Notes under the pieces: model-generated
Seen by the model: only the letters and a program-made list of their open reading frames with translations
The model's database searches: none
Told to the model about the DNA's origin: nothing
Part shown: positions 24,099-33,807 of the stretch, in pieces
Layout: every line of letters begins with the position of its first letter
Position numbering within the stretch: the first letter of the stretch is position 1
Position numbers and translations under genes: made by a program
Assembly: GCF_002870125.1 (NCBI RefSeq)
Contig: NZ_PNEO01000022.1
Span: 34,318-98,317, forward strand
Direction of reading: 5' to 3'
DNA from: Burkholderia sp. WAC0059
Lineage (GTDB): Bacteria > Pseudomonadota > Gammaproteobacteria > Burkholderiales > Burkholderiaceae
Length of the DNA: 64,000 nucleotides

Positions 24099-24283
24099 AG
24101 TGAAGGCCTCAATACCGAGAGCGCGGTCCACGCCCGATCGCGGCATTATGCAAATCAAATTCGCAAGAAATTAGGCAAACGGCGGGCAAATCCGTCCTGA
24201 CGGTGCCGTGCCGGTCGATAGAGGCGGCCGGTTGCCGACGATGGGGCGGGGCAGCAGGGCGTCGGTATCGCCGGCCTTGCGGG

Positions 24284-24490
24284 TCAGTGACACAGTTCGG
24301 TCGAGCTCAACCTCAACGCTTCGTCGATATCGCCGGGTTTTTCCGGCGTGGCCGAGCTGTAGTAATAGTCAATGTTTGCCGCCGCCGTTTCGGCGAGCGT
24401 CGGCTGCGAATCGGCCTGCAAGGTGAATACCGCGGTCAATCCATAGAGGACGAGACCGATGACAGGCAGCCTCGGCATTCCGATTTTCAT
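24284..24490 (-). CDS. Small exported or membrane-anchored hypothetical protein
   Basis: A 68-aa frame starts MKIGMPRLPVIGLVLYGLTA, which looks like a signal peptide or N-terminal anchor, followed by a polar tail (SQPTLAETAAANIDYYYSSA) rich in Tyr and Ala. Similar short secreted proteins occur in Burkholderiaceae, but I cannot name the family. The frame extends upstream by 39 codons with no domain. The ribosome-binding site is weak. It is on the same strand as the efflux genes and 185 bp upstream of the adaptor gene. Confidence 0.45.
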   Translation of the reverse strand: MKIGMPRLPVIGLVLYGLTAVFTLQADSQPTLAETAAANIDYYYSSATPEKPGDIDEALRLSSTELCH

Positions 24491-24856
24491 TGCAGAACTT
24501 TCGGTATGCGCAGGAGCCTTGCCGTGATCCGGTATGTTTTCGCCAGCCATCGCGTGTTCGTTCCCGATCCGGATATTCTGTGCCGTTGCGTGTTGTCGCT
24601 GCGCTTGCATGATTTTCCGCGCAAAAGCGAATCTTCCCCGGGGCAGCGCTCGACGCGTGTCATTTTAGGAGGGCGTACGGTATCCGCCAAAGAAGGGTCC
24701 GCGCTAACCTTAGCTGCGAACGGCATGAAGACCATGAATCGTGGAACTGAATATGAGAAAAGCTGAAATGATGCTTTGACAGCGCGTCGACGGGAATTCT
24801 ACGATCTCGCGGATTGGCCGGTTTCTGGTCGGTAACCTCGTCTCCCGGGAAAAAAC
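24491..24856. other. 366-bp region between the small exported ORF and the first importer
   Basis: The region carries the divergent promoters for the minus-strand ORF and the plus-strand importer, including the sigma-70-like site at 24776-24805. I found no gene and no sigma-54 site with correct GG/GC spacing. GC content is lower than in the coding regions. Confidence 0.4.
24776..24805 (+). promoter_or_regulatory. Sigma-70-like promoter for the first ABC importer
   Basis: A perfect -35 TTGACA is followed after 18 bp by TACGAT (four of six matches to TATAAT), about 50 bp before the importer's start codon. Assignment is by consensus only. Confidence 0.4.
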
Positions 24857-26017
24857 ATGAGTCGCCTGTCCTCGAATCGTTCGCAAACTCCGTCGAAAAA
24901 CGGGCTGCCCGCGCGAGCGGGACTGCGGCGCCTGAAGCGACGCGCGGCACCGTTGCTGGCTGCCCTGGCCGTTGCCGGCGGCGCCGTCGCGGCCGCAGCC
25001 GCGTTTGCCGACAACCGGCCGTCTGCCTCCGGCCCGGCACTGACGTCGATTACGCTGCAACTCGACCCGATTACCGCGATTGCCCAGGACAAGGGCTTTC
25101 TGAAATCCGAATACGCGAAGATCGGCGTGAACCAGGTGACGCTCGTCGCGCCGGGCACGGCGCAGATGATCGGCGCGGAGGCCGCGCAACTGAACAGCGG
25201 CGGGATTGCCGTGGCGCAGCGGATGATCTATCCCGCCGTGGTGCATCGCGCGAACGGTCTGGATGCGGTGATCGTCTGGGAGTCGCAGCCGTCGGACAAG
25301 TACAGGACGCCGCTGCTTGCGCGCGCGGGCAACGACAGGATCAACGACGTTCGCGATCTCGACGGCAAGAAATTTGCGAGCAGCCGCGTGAGCTGCTACT
25401 GGACCGCGCCGTTCGAAACGCTGATCAAGGCCGGCCTGCCGCTCGACAGCCGGACGACGCGCGGGCGCGTCCGTTACCAGTCGATCGATTCGACGAACGT
25501 CGTGACGGCCGCGCTGCTGAGCGGTGCGATCGACGCGACGGCGATGCATCTCGGGACGTCGAATGCGGCGGCGCTGTATCTGTCGCACCAGGTGAAGGTC
25601 ATCGGCCGCACGCCCGACCACGGCGAATATACGGACGGCGCGGGCCGGGTGTCCTACTTCGCGATGCGCTCGTTCGCCGACCAGCATCCGGAGGCGATTC
25701 ACGCGTTCCTGGTGGCGATAGAGCAGGCGCGGACGTGGGCGCTCGCCCATCCCGACGAGGCCGCCCAGATCGTCGCGCACGAGACGCGCGTGCCGGTGGA
25801 GATCGCCCGCTTCCAGATTACCGATCCGTCGGAGTTCGATTTCATGGCGGGTGAGCCGGATGCGGACAACGTGCGCACAACGATCAAGCAGTTCCAGGCC
25901 TGGTATGTTGCGCACGGCGACGACATCCTGTCGGAACGCCATTTGAGCGATGGGCAAATCGACGCGATGGTCGACGGCCGATTTTTCGCGGGCGGCAAGT
26001 ACTCGGCTTATCAGTAA
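24857..26017 (+). CDS. ABC importer 1, periplasmic binding protein (SsuA/NitT-TauT type)
   Basis: The 386-aa product has a positively charged N-region (LRRLKRRAAPLLAALAVAGG) and an Ala-rich signal core. The mature part has the SsuA/THI5-like fold: TLQLDPITAIAQDKGFLKSEYAKIGV, NSGGIAVAQRMIYPAVVHRA, DLDGKKFASSRVSCYW and DATAMHLGTSNAAALYLSHQ. This family binds small N- or S-compounds (nitrate, taurine, sulfonates, cyanate) for uptake. The ligand here is unknown; the carboxyguanidine deiminase genes that follow suggest a guanidino compound. It heads a three-gene importer unit. Confidence 0.85.
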   Translation: MSRLSSNRSQTPSKNGLPARAGLRRLKRRAAPLLAALAVAGGAVAAAAAFADNRPSASGPALTSITLQLDPITAIAQDKGFLKSEYAKIGVNQVTLVAPGTAQMIGAEAAQLNSGGIAVAQRMIYPAVVHRANGLDAVIVWESQPSDKYRTPLLARAGNDRINDVRDLDGKKFASSRVSCYWTAPFETLIKAGLPLDSRTTRGRVRYQSIDSTNVVTAALLSGAIDATAMHLGTSNAAALYLSHQVKVIGRTPDHGEYTDGAGRVSYFAMRSFADQHPEAIHAFLVAIEQARTWALAHPDEAAQIVAHETRVPVEIARFQITDPSEFDFMAGEPDADNVRTTIKQFQAWYVAHGDDILSERHLSDGQIDAMVDGRFFAGGKYSAYQ

Positions 26018-26080
26018 GCAGGCCGCCCGGTTTGTACGGTTCGCGGCAACGCGGCCAGGTCGCCTGTTTCGGAGGACTGG

Positions 26081-27019
26081 ATGGGAAACGCGGTATCGCG
26101 ACAGCAGTCGCACAGCGGGCCGGCTGCGCTGGCCCAGCCCTCGACGCAGGCGCCGCCGCATGAGTCGCGCGAGTCGGCCCATGCGGGGAGTCGCGATGGT
26201 GGCCGGGAGACCGGCGCGGCGGCGGGCGGCGTCTGGCGGACGCTGGCCGGCGCGGCATGGTTCGCCTGGCCGTGGGTGCTGCCGCTGCTGATCGTCGGCG
26301 GATGGACGCTGGCGAGCACGCAGCAATGGATTTCGCCGGCCTTCCTGCCGACGCCGCTGCGTACCGTGGCGTCGTTCTGGGACATGCTGGTGCGGCAGTC
26401 CTACCTGCAGGATTTCTGGGTGAGCGTGTCGCTCGTGGTGCAATCGTTCGTTCTCGGCGCGCTGGCTGCCGTCGTGCTGGGTTTTGCCGCCGGCTTGTGG
26501 CGCCCGGTCGAACGTTTCTTCGGGCCGACGCTCGATACGATTCGCCATATTCCCGGCGTCGCGTGGTTTCCGCTGATCGTGCTGTGGCTCGGCGTCGGCA
26601 CGTCGGCCAAGACCCTGGTGATTGCGAAAACCGTGTTTTTCCCGGTGTTTCTGAATACGTTGCAGGGCATTCGCAACGCCGATGCCCGGCATATCGAACT
26701 CGGCAGGGCGTTGACGCTGACGCGCCTGCAGCAGCTACGCTATATCCTGATTCCTTCCGCGTTGCCGACCATCATGGTCAGCCTGCGCTACAGCGCCGGT
26801 CTTGCCTGGGCGATGGTCGTCGTTGCCGAGGGCCTCGCCGGGCAGGAGGGGATCGGCTTTCTGATTTTCCGCGCGCAGTCGCTGCTGATGACCGACCAGT
26901 TGCTGGTCTGCATGGCGACGATCGGCGTCGTCGGTTTCCTGATCGACCGCGGCATGTATGCGATCCAGCGGCATGCCTTGCGCTGGAAGACGCCGGACAC
27001 GTCGCACGGTCAATCGTGA
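26081..27019 (+). CDS. ABC importer 1, permease (SsuC type)
   Basis: The 312-aa permease has an unusual hydrophilic extension of about 50 residues (Gln/Ser/Ala-rich) before the first membrane helix. Six or so helices follow, with the BPD_transp_1 coupling loop near NADARHIELGRALTLTRLQQL and the ending ALPTIMVSLRYSAGLAWAMV and AEGLAGQEGIGFLI. It is a SsuC/TauC-like inner-membrane subunit. A GGAGG motif precedes the ATG. It lies 63 bp after the binding-protein gene and is presumably co-transcribed with it. Confidence 0.88.
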   Translation: MGNAVSRQQSHSGPAALAQPSTQAPPHESRESAHAGSRDGGRETGAAAGGVWRTLAGAAWFAWPWVLPLLIVGGWTLASTQQWISPAFLPTPLRTVASFWDMLVRQSYLQDFWVSVSLVVQSFVLGALAAVVLGFAAGLWRPVERFFGPTLDTIRHIPGVAWFPLIVLWLGVGTSAKTLVIAKTVFFPVFLNTLQGIRNADARHIELGRALTLTRLQQLRYILIPSALPTIMVSLRYSAGLAWAMVVVAEGLAGQEGIGFLIFRAQSLLMTDQLLVCMATIGVVGFLIDRGMYAIQRHALRWKTPDTSHGQS

Positions 27020-27052
27020 CCGGATGCCGGCAGCGGGCGCCCGCGCCTCGTT

Positions 27053-27082
27053 GCCCGTCCATGCCCGTCCATGCCCGTCCAT
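27053..27082 (+). repeat. Three tandem copies of a 10-bp unit
   Basis: GCCCGTCCAT is repeated three times without spacer in the gap between the permease and ATPase genes. Unit length is not a multiple of three and it lies outside coding sequence. It may be a slippage-prone spacer; no function is evident. Confidence 0.8.
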
Positions 27083-27120
27083 TCTTCCGCGCACCAGAAC
27101 CCTTTGAACGGAGCGAAGTC

Positions 27121-27921
27121 ATGTCGGCCGTGACACAGACAGCCGGGCAAGACGCGGCGGCCGCCGCCCGGCCGGTATCCCATGCGTTGCATCTGCGCGA
27201 CGTGACGAAGCGCTACGTATCGCAAGGCAAGGCGCGGACGGTGCTCGAGCGTCTGAATCTGGACGTGCAGCCTGGCGAATTCGTCAGCGTCGTGGGCCCG
27301 AGCGGATGCGGAAAATCCACGCTGTTGCGCCTGCTGGCAGGGCTCGATCGGGATTACGAAGGCAGCGTGCTGCTGGGCGACGAGGTGATTCGCGACACGA
27401 GCCTGTCGCGCGGCGTGGTGTTTCAGGACCATCGGCTGCTGCCGTGGCTGACGCTCGAACAGAACGTCGCATTGGCGCTGAAGAACGTCGATGCGGACGA
27501 CGCCGCCAAATGCGCGCGCGTGCAGGCGTATCTGGAGCTGGTCGGTCTGGAGGGGAGCCGGCACGCGTGGCCCGGCGAGCTGTCCGGTGGGATGGCGCAG
27601 CGCGGCGCGATTGCCCGCGCGCTGGTGACGGCCCCTGACGTGCTGCTGCTGGACGAACCGCTGAGTTCGCTCGATGCGTTGACGCGCAAGCGCCTGCAGG
27701 ATGCGCTATTACAGATTTGGCAGGCGCAGCGCGTCACGATGATATTGGTGACCCACGACATCGAGGAGGCGCTGTACCTGAGCCAGCGGGTGGTCGTGCT
27801 GTCGGCGAATCCGGGCCGGGTCGAGCGCGTGGTCGACGTGCCGATTCCGTATCCGCGCGATCGCGCGAGTTACGCGTTCGCCGACATGCGACGGGAACTG
27901 GACGCGGCGCTGGGCCATTAA
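27121..27921 (+). CDS. ABC importer 1, ATPase (SsuB/TauB type)
   Basis: The 266-aa ATPase has Walker A GPSGCGKST, Q-loop GVVFQDHRLLPWLT, signature LSGGMAQR, Walker B VLLLDEPLSSLD and H-loop LVTHDIEEA. It energises importer 1. I chose the ATG at 27121 because a GGAG motif lies ten bases upstream and the conserved domain begins soon after; the upstream in-frame extension overlaps the permease gene. The transcript ends before the ykkC riboswitch, so this importer is not under riboswitch control. Confidence 0.9.
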   Translation: MSAVTQTAGQDAAAAARPVSHALHLRDVTKRYVSQGKARTVLERLNLDVQPGEFVSVVGPSGCGKSTLLRLLAGLDRDYEGSVLLGDEVIRDTSLSRGVVFQDHRLLPWLTLEQNVALALKNVDADDAAKCARVQAYLELVGLEGSRHAWPGELSGGMAQRGAIARALVTAPDVLLLDEPLSSLDALTRKRLQDALLQIWQAQRVTMILVTHDIEEALYLSQRVVVLSANPGRVERVVDVPIPYPRDRASYAFADMRRELDAALGH

Positions 27922-28095
27922 CGGGCGATTCTGACTTATCCGCCATGCGCTTGCCGACGGTGCGTTCGCGCATCCGCATGGTGCGCGCGCGCCCTGCGCC
28001 GACGTGCGATGCCTGCTTGCGCTGATGTCGTCGTATCGCTTTCCGGCGCCGGCGATGCGTTGACAGGCAACGTTCGCGGCCTGCTTGCGCGGCGC

Positions 28096-28111
28096 TGGCA
28101 CGCAATTCGCT
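28096..28111 (+). promoter_or_regulatory. Sigma-54 (RpoN) promoter for cgdA-cgdB-atzF
   Basis: TGGCACGCAATTCGCT matches the -24/-12 consensus TGGCACG-N4-TTGCW, with exact 10-nt spacing between GG and GC and one deviation (TCGC for TTGC). A start site about 12 nt downstream would give a leader of about 220 nt that contains the complete riboswitch. A sigma-54 activator gene lies at 31794-33506. Confidence 0.72.
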
Positions 28112-28154
28112 TGATTGTGCAACGAGAGGTGCGGAGCAATTTGCATCGTCTTCA

Positions 28155-28282
28155 GGGTCGCTAGGGTTCCGGTCGCGCTTTACAACGGGCGCGACGCCTG
28201 GTCCGAGAGCAATCCGGTCTTGCCGTTTTCTCCTCTATCGAGGCGTCGGCGAGGCTCCACGGAGGGATAAAAGCCCGGGAGG
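28155..28282 (+). promoter_or_regulatory. ykkC-class riboswitch, probably guanidine-I
   Basis: The leader of cgdA contains the conserved ykkC core in correct order: CTAGGGTTCCGG (28161-28172), the GC-rich P1b hairpin GGTCGCGC / GCGCGACGCC (28171-28198), TGGTCCGAGAGC (28199-28210), a variable arm, and the 3' block CACGGAGGGATAAAAGCCCG then GGAGG (28258-28282). Guanidine-I riboswitches typically control carboxyguanidine deiminase, guanidine carboxylase and guanidine exporters, and the downstream genes here are carboxyguanidine deiminase subunits. Related ykkC subtypes bind ppGpp, PRPP or ADP-type ligands; gene context favours guanidine. Confidence 0.9.
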
Positions 28283-28316
28283 TCGCGATATTCGTAATCG
28301 CCCTCTCATGCTTTTT
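28279..28316 (+). terminator. Riboswitch expression-platform terminator
   Basis: GAGG-TC-GCGAT / ATCGC-CCTC forms a stem with loop ATTCGTA, followed within seven bases by TTTTT. The 5' arm overlaps the last conserved aptamer bases (GGAGG), so ligand binding should sequester them and let transcription read through, as in a genetic ON switch. Confidence 0.8.
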
Positions 28317-28340
28317 ATCCAACCGATACGAGGAGTCTCG

Positions 28341-29096
28341 ATGTCGCCAGGTTGCCCGGCTGTACTCCCTCCCATCCCGAACGTGCTGTGGGAAACGCTG
28401 ATTCCCGCGGGCACGCATTGGTCCGGCATGCTGCGCCGGGGGCTCGCGCTGCGCATCGTCGACGTCGACGGCGGCGCGAATCTGTCCGCGGTGTTCCATC
28501 GCCAGGAAGATCTGCTCGAACGCTACAACATGGCCGATACGCTGAAGGCGCAGCATACCGCGCACCTTGCGCGCGGCTTCGTGCTCTATTCGGACATGGG
28601 GCGCGTGATGGCGTCGATCACGGCCGACACGCTGGGCTGGCACGATCCGCTCGGCGGCGTCGGCGACGCGCGGCTGTTCGAGCGCAAATACGGGCTTGCC
28701 GGCTATCAACGGCATCGCAACGAGATGATTCGCAACGGTCGCGACAGTCTCGTGCTGGAGCTTGCCCGATACGGGCTCGGCCCTCGCGACCTGGCGGCGA
28801 ACGTGAACTTCTTCAGCAAGGTCGCGCCGCGCGACGACGGTTCGCTGGTGTTTGTCGAAGGGCATTCGCCCGCCGGTTCCGCATTCGATCTGCGCTTCGA
28901 GATGAATACGCTCGCCGCATTTTCGACCGCGCCCCATCCGCTCGATCCCGCCCCGACCTATGCGCCGAAGCCGGTCAGGCTGATCGCGTATCGCGCCTAC
29001 GCGGCCGATGCCTGCGTACCGGCCGACGATCCGTGCCGCAGCGCCTGCGCGGAAAACGGGCGCGGCTTCATCAACACCGAGCGGCTGTTCGCCTGA
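28341..29096 (+). CDS. cgdA: DUF1989 protein, carboxyguanidine deiminase subunit (UAAP1 type)
   Basis: The 251-aa product belongs to the DUF1989/urea-carboxylase-associated family: IPAGTHWSGMLRRGLALRIV, VDVDGGANLSAVFHRQEDLL, DTLGWHDPLGGVGDA and LAANVNFFSKVAPRDDGSLVF. Two such proteins together form carboxyguanidine deiminase (CgdAB), which turns carboxyguanidine into allophanate and ammonia in guanidine-degrading bacteria. The ATG at 28341 has AGGAG five bases upstream; an earlier ATG at 28308 falls inside the terminator hairpin and is unlikely. A/B assignment follows gene order and length (UAAP1 about 230-250 aa). Confidence 0.85.
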   Translation: MSPGCPAVLPPIPNVLWETLIPAGTHWSGMLRRGLALRIVDVDGGANLSAVFHRQEDLLERYNMADTLKAQHTAHLARGFVLYSDMGRVMASITADTLGWHDPLGGVGDARLFERKYGLAGYQRHRNEMIRNGRDSLVLELARYGLGPRDLAANVNFFSKVAPRDDGSLVFVEGHSPAGSAFDLRFEMNTLAAFSTAPHPLDPAPTYAPKPVRLIAYRAYAADACVPADDPCRSACAENGRGFINTERLFA

Positions 29097-29107
29097 GGAG
29101 ACCCGTC

Positions 29108-29764
29108 ATGCCTATCGTCGAAAGCCAACTCGATACGCGTCGCGCGGTCTACGATTTCACGCTCGCCGCTGGCGAGCCGTGGCTGCACGAAGTGAAGCGC
29201 GGCCAGGTTCTGCGCATTCTCGATCTCGAAGGCAACCAGGCGGTCGACACGCTGTTCTACAGCACCGCCGATCCGCTCGAGCGCTACAGCGCTCAGGACA
29301 CGATCCGGGCGCAGCGAAACCTGTATCTGTCCGCGGGAAGCGTGCTGCTGTCGAACCTCGGCAACCCGATGGGCACGATCGTCGCGGACACCTGCGGCCG
29401 CCACGACACCCTGGGCGGCGCCTGCGCGGCCGAAAGCAACACCGCGCGCTACGCGCTGGAAAAGCGCTACATGCATAACTGCCGCGACAATTTCCTGACG
29501 GCGCTGACGCATTGCACGTGCGGCGTCGGCACGCAGATGACCAAGCGCGACATCGTCAGCAACATCAACTTCTTTATGAACGTGCCGGTGACGCCGCTCG
29601 GCAAGCTCACGTTCGAGGACGGCATCTCGGCACCCGGCAAGTACGTCGACATACGGGCGGACATGGACGTGACGGTGCTGATTTCGAACTGCCCGCAACT
29701 GAACAATCCGTGCAACGGCTACGACCCGACGCCGGTCAGGCTGCTCGTCTGGGCAGCACCATGA
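29108..29764 (+). CDS. cgdB: DUF1989 protein, carboxyguanidine deiminase subunit (UAAP2 type)
   Basis: The 218-aa second DUF1989 protein has VKRGQVLRILDLEGNQAVDT, STADPLERYSAQDTIRAQRN, DTCGRHDTLGGACAAES, SNINFFMNVPVTPLGKLTF and ENGISAPGKYVD-like FEDGISAPGKYVDIRADMDV. It has several conserved Cys and His residues (GRHDTLGGAC, HCTCGVGT) that could bind metal. It is the expected partner of the preceding gene; the gap is 11 bp and its GAGGAG motif overlaps the upstream stop codon. It should act on carboxyguanidine in the cytoplasm. Confidence 0.87.
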   Translation: MPIVESQLDTRRAVYDFTLAAGEPWLHEVKRGQVLRILDLEGNQAVDTLFYSTADPLERYSAQDTIRAQRNLYLSAGSVLLSNLGNPMGTIVADTCGRHDTLGGACAAESNTARYALEKRYMHNCRDNFLTALTHCTCGVGTQMTKRDIVSNINFFMNVPVTPLGKLTFEDGISAPGKYVDIRADMDVTVLISNCPQLNNPCNGYDPTPVRLLVWAAP

Positions 29765-29780
29765 AGGAGGCTACACGCCC

Positions 29781-31616
29781 ATGAATCGACACAACGAATC
29801 CGGTCGGCCGCCCACGCTCGCGTCGCTGCGCGCGCGTTATCGCGACGGCAGTCTTACCCCGACGCAACTGGTCGAAACGATCGCCGCGCGCACGGCGGCG
29901 GACGATTCGCATCACGTATGGATTCGCCCGCTCACCCGGGACGAGATGATGCGTCATGCGCACGCGCTCGAAGGCCGCGATCCGCAAACGCTCCCGCTTT
30001 ATGGCGTGCCGTTCGCGATCAAGGACAATATCGACCTGGCCGGCATTCCGACGACGGCGGGATGTCCTGCCTACGCCTACGTACCGCAGCATCACGCGCC
30101 GGTGGTCGGGCGGTTGATCGCGGCCGGCGCGATTCCGGTCGGCAAGACCAACCTCGATCAGTTCGCGACCGGCTTGTCCGGACAGCGCTCGCCGTATGGC
30201 GCGTGCCGCAATGCGCTCGACGCGCGCTATGCGTCGGGCGGTTCCAGTTCCGGCTCGGCGGTGAGCGTTGCGCTCGGCATCGCCGCGTTTTCGCTGGGTA
30301 CCGATACCGCGGGCTCGGGGCGCGTGCCGGCCGCATTCCAGGGTCTGGTGGGGCTGAAGCCGACCCGGGGCGTGCTCAGTACGCTCGGTGTCGTGCCGGC
30401 ATGCCGGTCGCTCGATTGCGTGTCGATTTTCGCGCACTCGGCCGACGACGCACAGCGGGTGTTCGACGTCGCGCGCGGCGTGGCCGGCGACGATCCGTAC
30501 GGTCGCGCATGGACGCCGCCCGCGTCGTCTGCGCTGTCGTCGGTTCGCGCCGGCTCGCTGTACGGCGTGCGTCTCGGTGTGCCGTGCGCGGCGCAGCTCG
30601 AATTCTACGGCGACGAGTCGTACCAACGCGCGTTCGACGTCGCGCTGGCGCGTGCCGAAGCCGCCGGCGCCCGGTTGGTCGAGATCGACTTCGAGCCGTT
30701 TCTTGCCGCGGCACGTCTGCTGTACGAGGGGCCGTGGGTCGCCGAGCGGCTTGCGGCGATCCGCGAATTTTTCGAGGCGCAGCCGCAGGCGTTGCATCCG
30801 GTGATTCGCGAGATCGTCGGCGGCGCGGCGCGCTGGAGTGCCGCCGACCTGTTCGCCGCGTTCGATCGTCTCGCTGCGCTGCGCCTCGTCGCCGATCGGG
30901 TCTGGCAGGACATCGACGCGATCTTCATGCCGACTTCGCCGACAACCGCAACGGTCGACGAGCTCGAGGCCGATCCGATCCGCGTGAACTCGCGCTTCGG
31001 CTATTACACGAACTTCGTCAACCTGCTCGATCTGTCTGCGCTGGCGGTGCCGGCCGGCCTTTGCGACGTCGGCCCGCACGCAGGCTTGCCGTTCGGCATC
31101 ACGCTCGTCGGACGCGCGCATCAAGACGCGCTGTTGCTCGATCTTGCCCGTACATGGCTTGGCGAGCCGCCGCGCGAAACCGCGGGGTCATCGGCCGGCG
31201 CCTCGGACGCCGCCGCGCGGGTACGCGTGGCGGTGGTCGGCGCGCATCTGACCGGACAGCCGCTCAACGGACAACTGACGCAGCGTGGCGCGCGTCTCGC
31301 CGCCACCACCGCGACCGCACCCACGTACCGGCTGTACGCGCTGCCCGCCGCGGCGGGCAGCCTGCCGAAGCCGGGTCTCGTGCGTACCGCGAGCGGCGGC
31401 GCGGCCATCGAGGTCGAGGTGTGGGACATGCCGCTTGCCTGTTTTGGCGAGTTCGTCGCGGAAGTGCCGGCACCGCTTGGCATCGGCACGCTCGCGCTGG
31501 CCGACGGCACGCAGGTGCAGGGCTTTCTGTGCGAAAGCGTGGCACTCGACGGCGCAGCCGACATCACCGGATTCGGCGGCTGGCGGGCGTATCTCGCGAG
31601 CGGTCGTGCGTCGTAA
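29781..31616 (+). CDS. atzF: Allophanate hydrolase AtzF
   Basis: The 611-aa enzyme hydrolyses allophanate to two NH3 and two CO2. The N-terminal amidase-signature domain has the Ser-cisSer-Lys triad: K81 in PFAIKDNIDLAG, S155 in SGGSSSGSAVSVALG and S179 in SLGTDTAGSGRVPA. The C-terminal domain (about residues 470-611, RVAVVGAHLTGQPLNGQLTQ to ITGFGGWRAYLASGRAS) is the AtzF-specific module, and total length matches AtzF. A strong AAGGAGG precedes the ATG, 16 bp after cgdB. It closes the riboswitch-controlled operon. Confidence 0.95.
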   Translation: MNRHNESGRPPTLASLRARYRDGSLTPTQLVETIAARTAADDSHHVWIRPLTRDEMMRHAHALEGRDPQTLPLYGVPFAIKDNIDLAGIPTTAGCPAYAYVPQHHAPVVGRLIAAGAIPVGKTNLDQFATGLSGQRSPYGACRNALDARYASGGSSSGSAVSVALGIAAFSLGTDTAGSGRVPAAFQGLVGLKPTRGVLSTLGVVPACRSLDCVSIFAHSADDAQRVFDVARGVAGDDPYGRAWTPPASSALSSVRAGSLYGVRLGVPCAAQLEFYGDESYQRAFDVALARAEAAGARLVEIDFEPFLAAARLLYEGPWVAERLAAIREFFEAQPQALHPVIREIVGGAARWSAADLFAAFDRLAALRLVADRVWQDIDAIFMPTSPTTATVDELEADPIRVNSRFGYYTNFVNLLDLSALAVPAGLCDVGPHAGLPFGITLVGRAHQDALLLDLARTWLGEPPRETAGSSAGASDAAARVRVAVVGAHLTGQPLNGQLTQRGARLAATTATAPTYRLYALPAAAGSLPKPGLVRTASGGAAIEVEVWDMPLACFGEFVAEVPAPLGIGTLALADGTQVQGFLCESVALDGAADITGFGGWRAYLASGRAS

Positions 31617-31793
31617 GCGACGTTTGCCGGGACGGGCTTCGCGACGGGCGCGTCGTTTCGTTGCCGTCGCGGCCGGCACGCCCGTTGCACATCCTGCCGG
31701 TCGACGCGCTATTCGTGCCGGGCGCCCACGTCGATAACGCGGGTGCCGGCCCGATGTCGAGCGACGGCGCGCGGCGGGCCGGCATGGCGGGCA

Positions 31794-33506
<1,713 letters not shown>

Positions 33507-33607
33507 GACGAGATTTCCGTGCGTTCGGGTGACGAAGCGAAGCGTGGCAAGCCGGGGGCGGCTGCTACCGGACCCCAGGCGTGGCGATGCCTCACAAAAT
33601 CTATATG

Positions 33608-33633
33608 AACAAAATAGGCATTTGTTAACAAAT
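33608..33633. promoter_or_regulatory. Inverted AACAAA/TTTGTT repeats, candidate activator binding site
   Basis: AACAAA-N7-TTTGTT-AACAAA forms overlapping inverted repeats, including the perfect palindrome ATTTGTTAACAAAT (33620-33633). It lies in the divergent gap between the activator gene and importer 2, about 100 bp upstream of the sigma-54 promoter, where enhancer sites are usually found. It stands out as AT-rich in a GC-rich background. Binding is inferred. Confidence 0.5.
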
Positions 33634-33727
33634 TCCGGAGGCAGATCGTTCATGCGTTGTCGCTCGACGGGCGCGTGCCGGCCCGTGGCGAGCGGGCTGA
33701 CGGGAGGGCGAACGCTTGTGCCGGCAT

Positions 33728-33743
33728 TGGCGCGGATATTGCG
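33728..33743 (+). promoter_or_regulatory. Sigma-54 promoter for importer 2 and the amidohydrolase operon
   Basis: TGGCGCGGATATTGCG matches TGGCACG-N4-TTGCW with one internal difference (A to G) and exact 10-nt GG-to-GC spacing. It lies 65 bp upstream of the importer 2 ATPase start. Confidence 0.7.
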
Positions 33744-33807
33744 TATGTCTCGCTCATGCCAGACGGCAGGCGCCGTTGGCGCAGCCGGGCGACACAAGGT
33801 AAAGCGA

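Noticed and set aside
28308..28340. Earlier ATG for the first DUF1989 gene
   Set aside because: It falls inside the riboswitch terminator hairpin; the ATG at 28341 has AGGAG at ideal spacing and begins the conserved domain.
28341..31616. Interpretation of the DUF1989-AtzF operon as a urea carboxylase pathway
   Set aside because: No biotin-dependent carboxylase gene is present, and a guanidine-type riboswitch precedes the operon, which fits carboxyguanidine metabolism better than urea.
31740..31793. CCGGCCC / GGGCCGG inverted repeat between atzF and the activator gene
   Set aside because: The loop is over 20 nt with no T-tract; in this base composition such pairs are common by chance.
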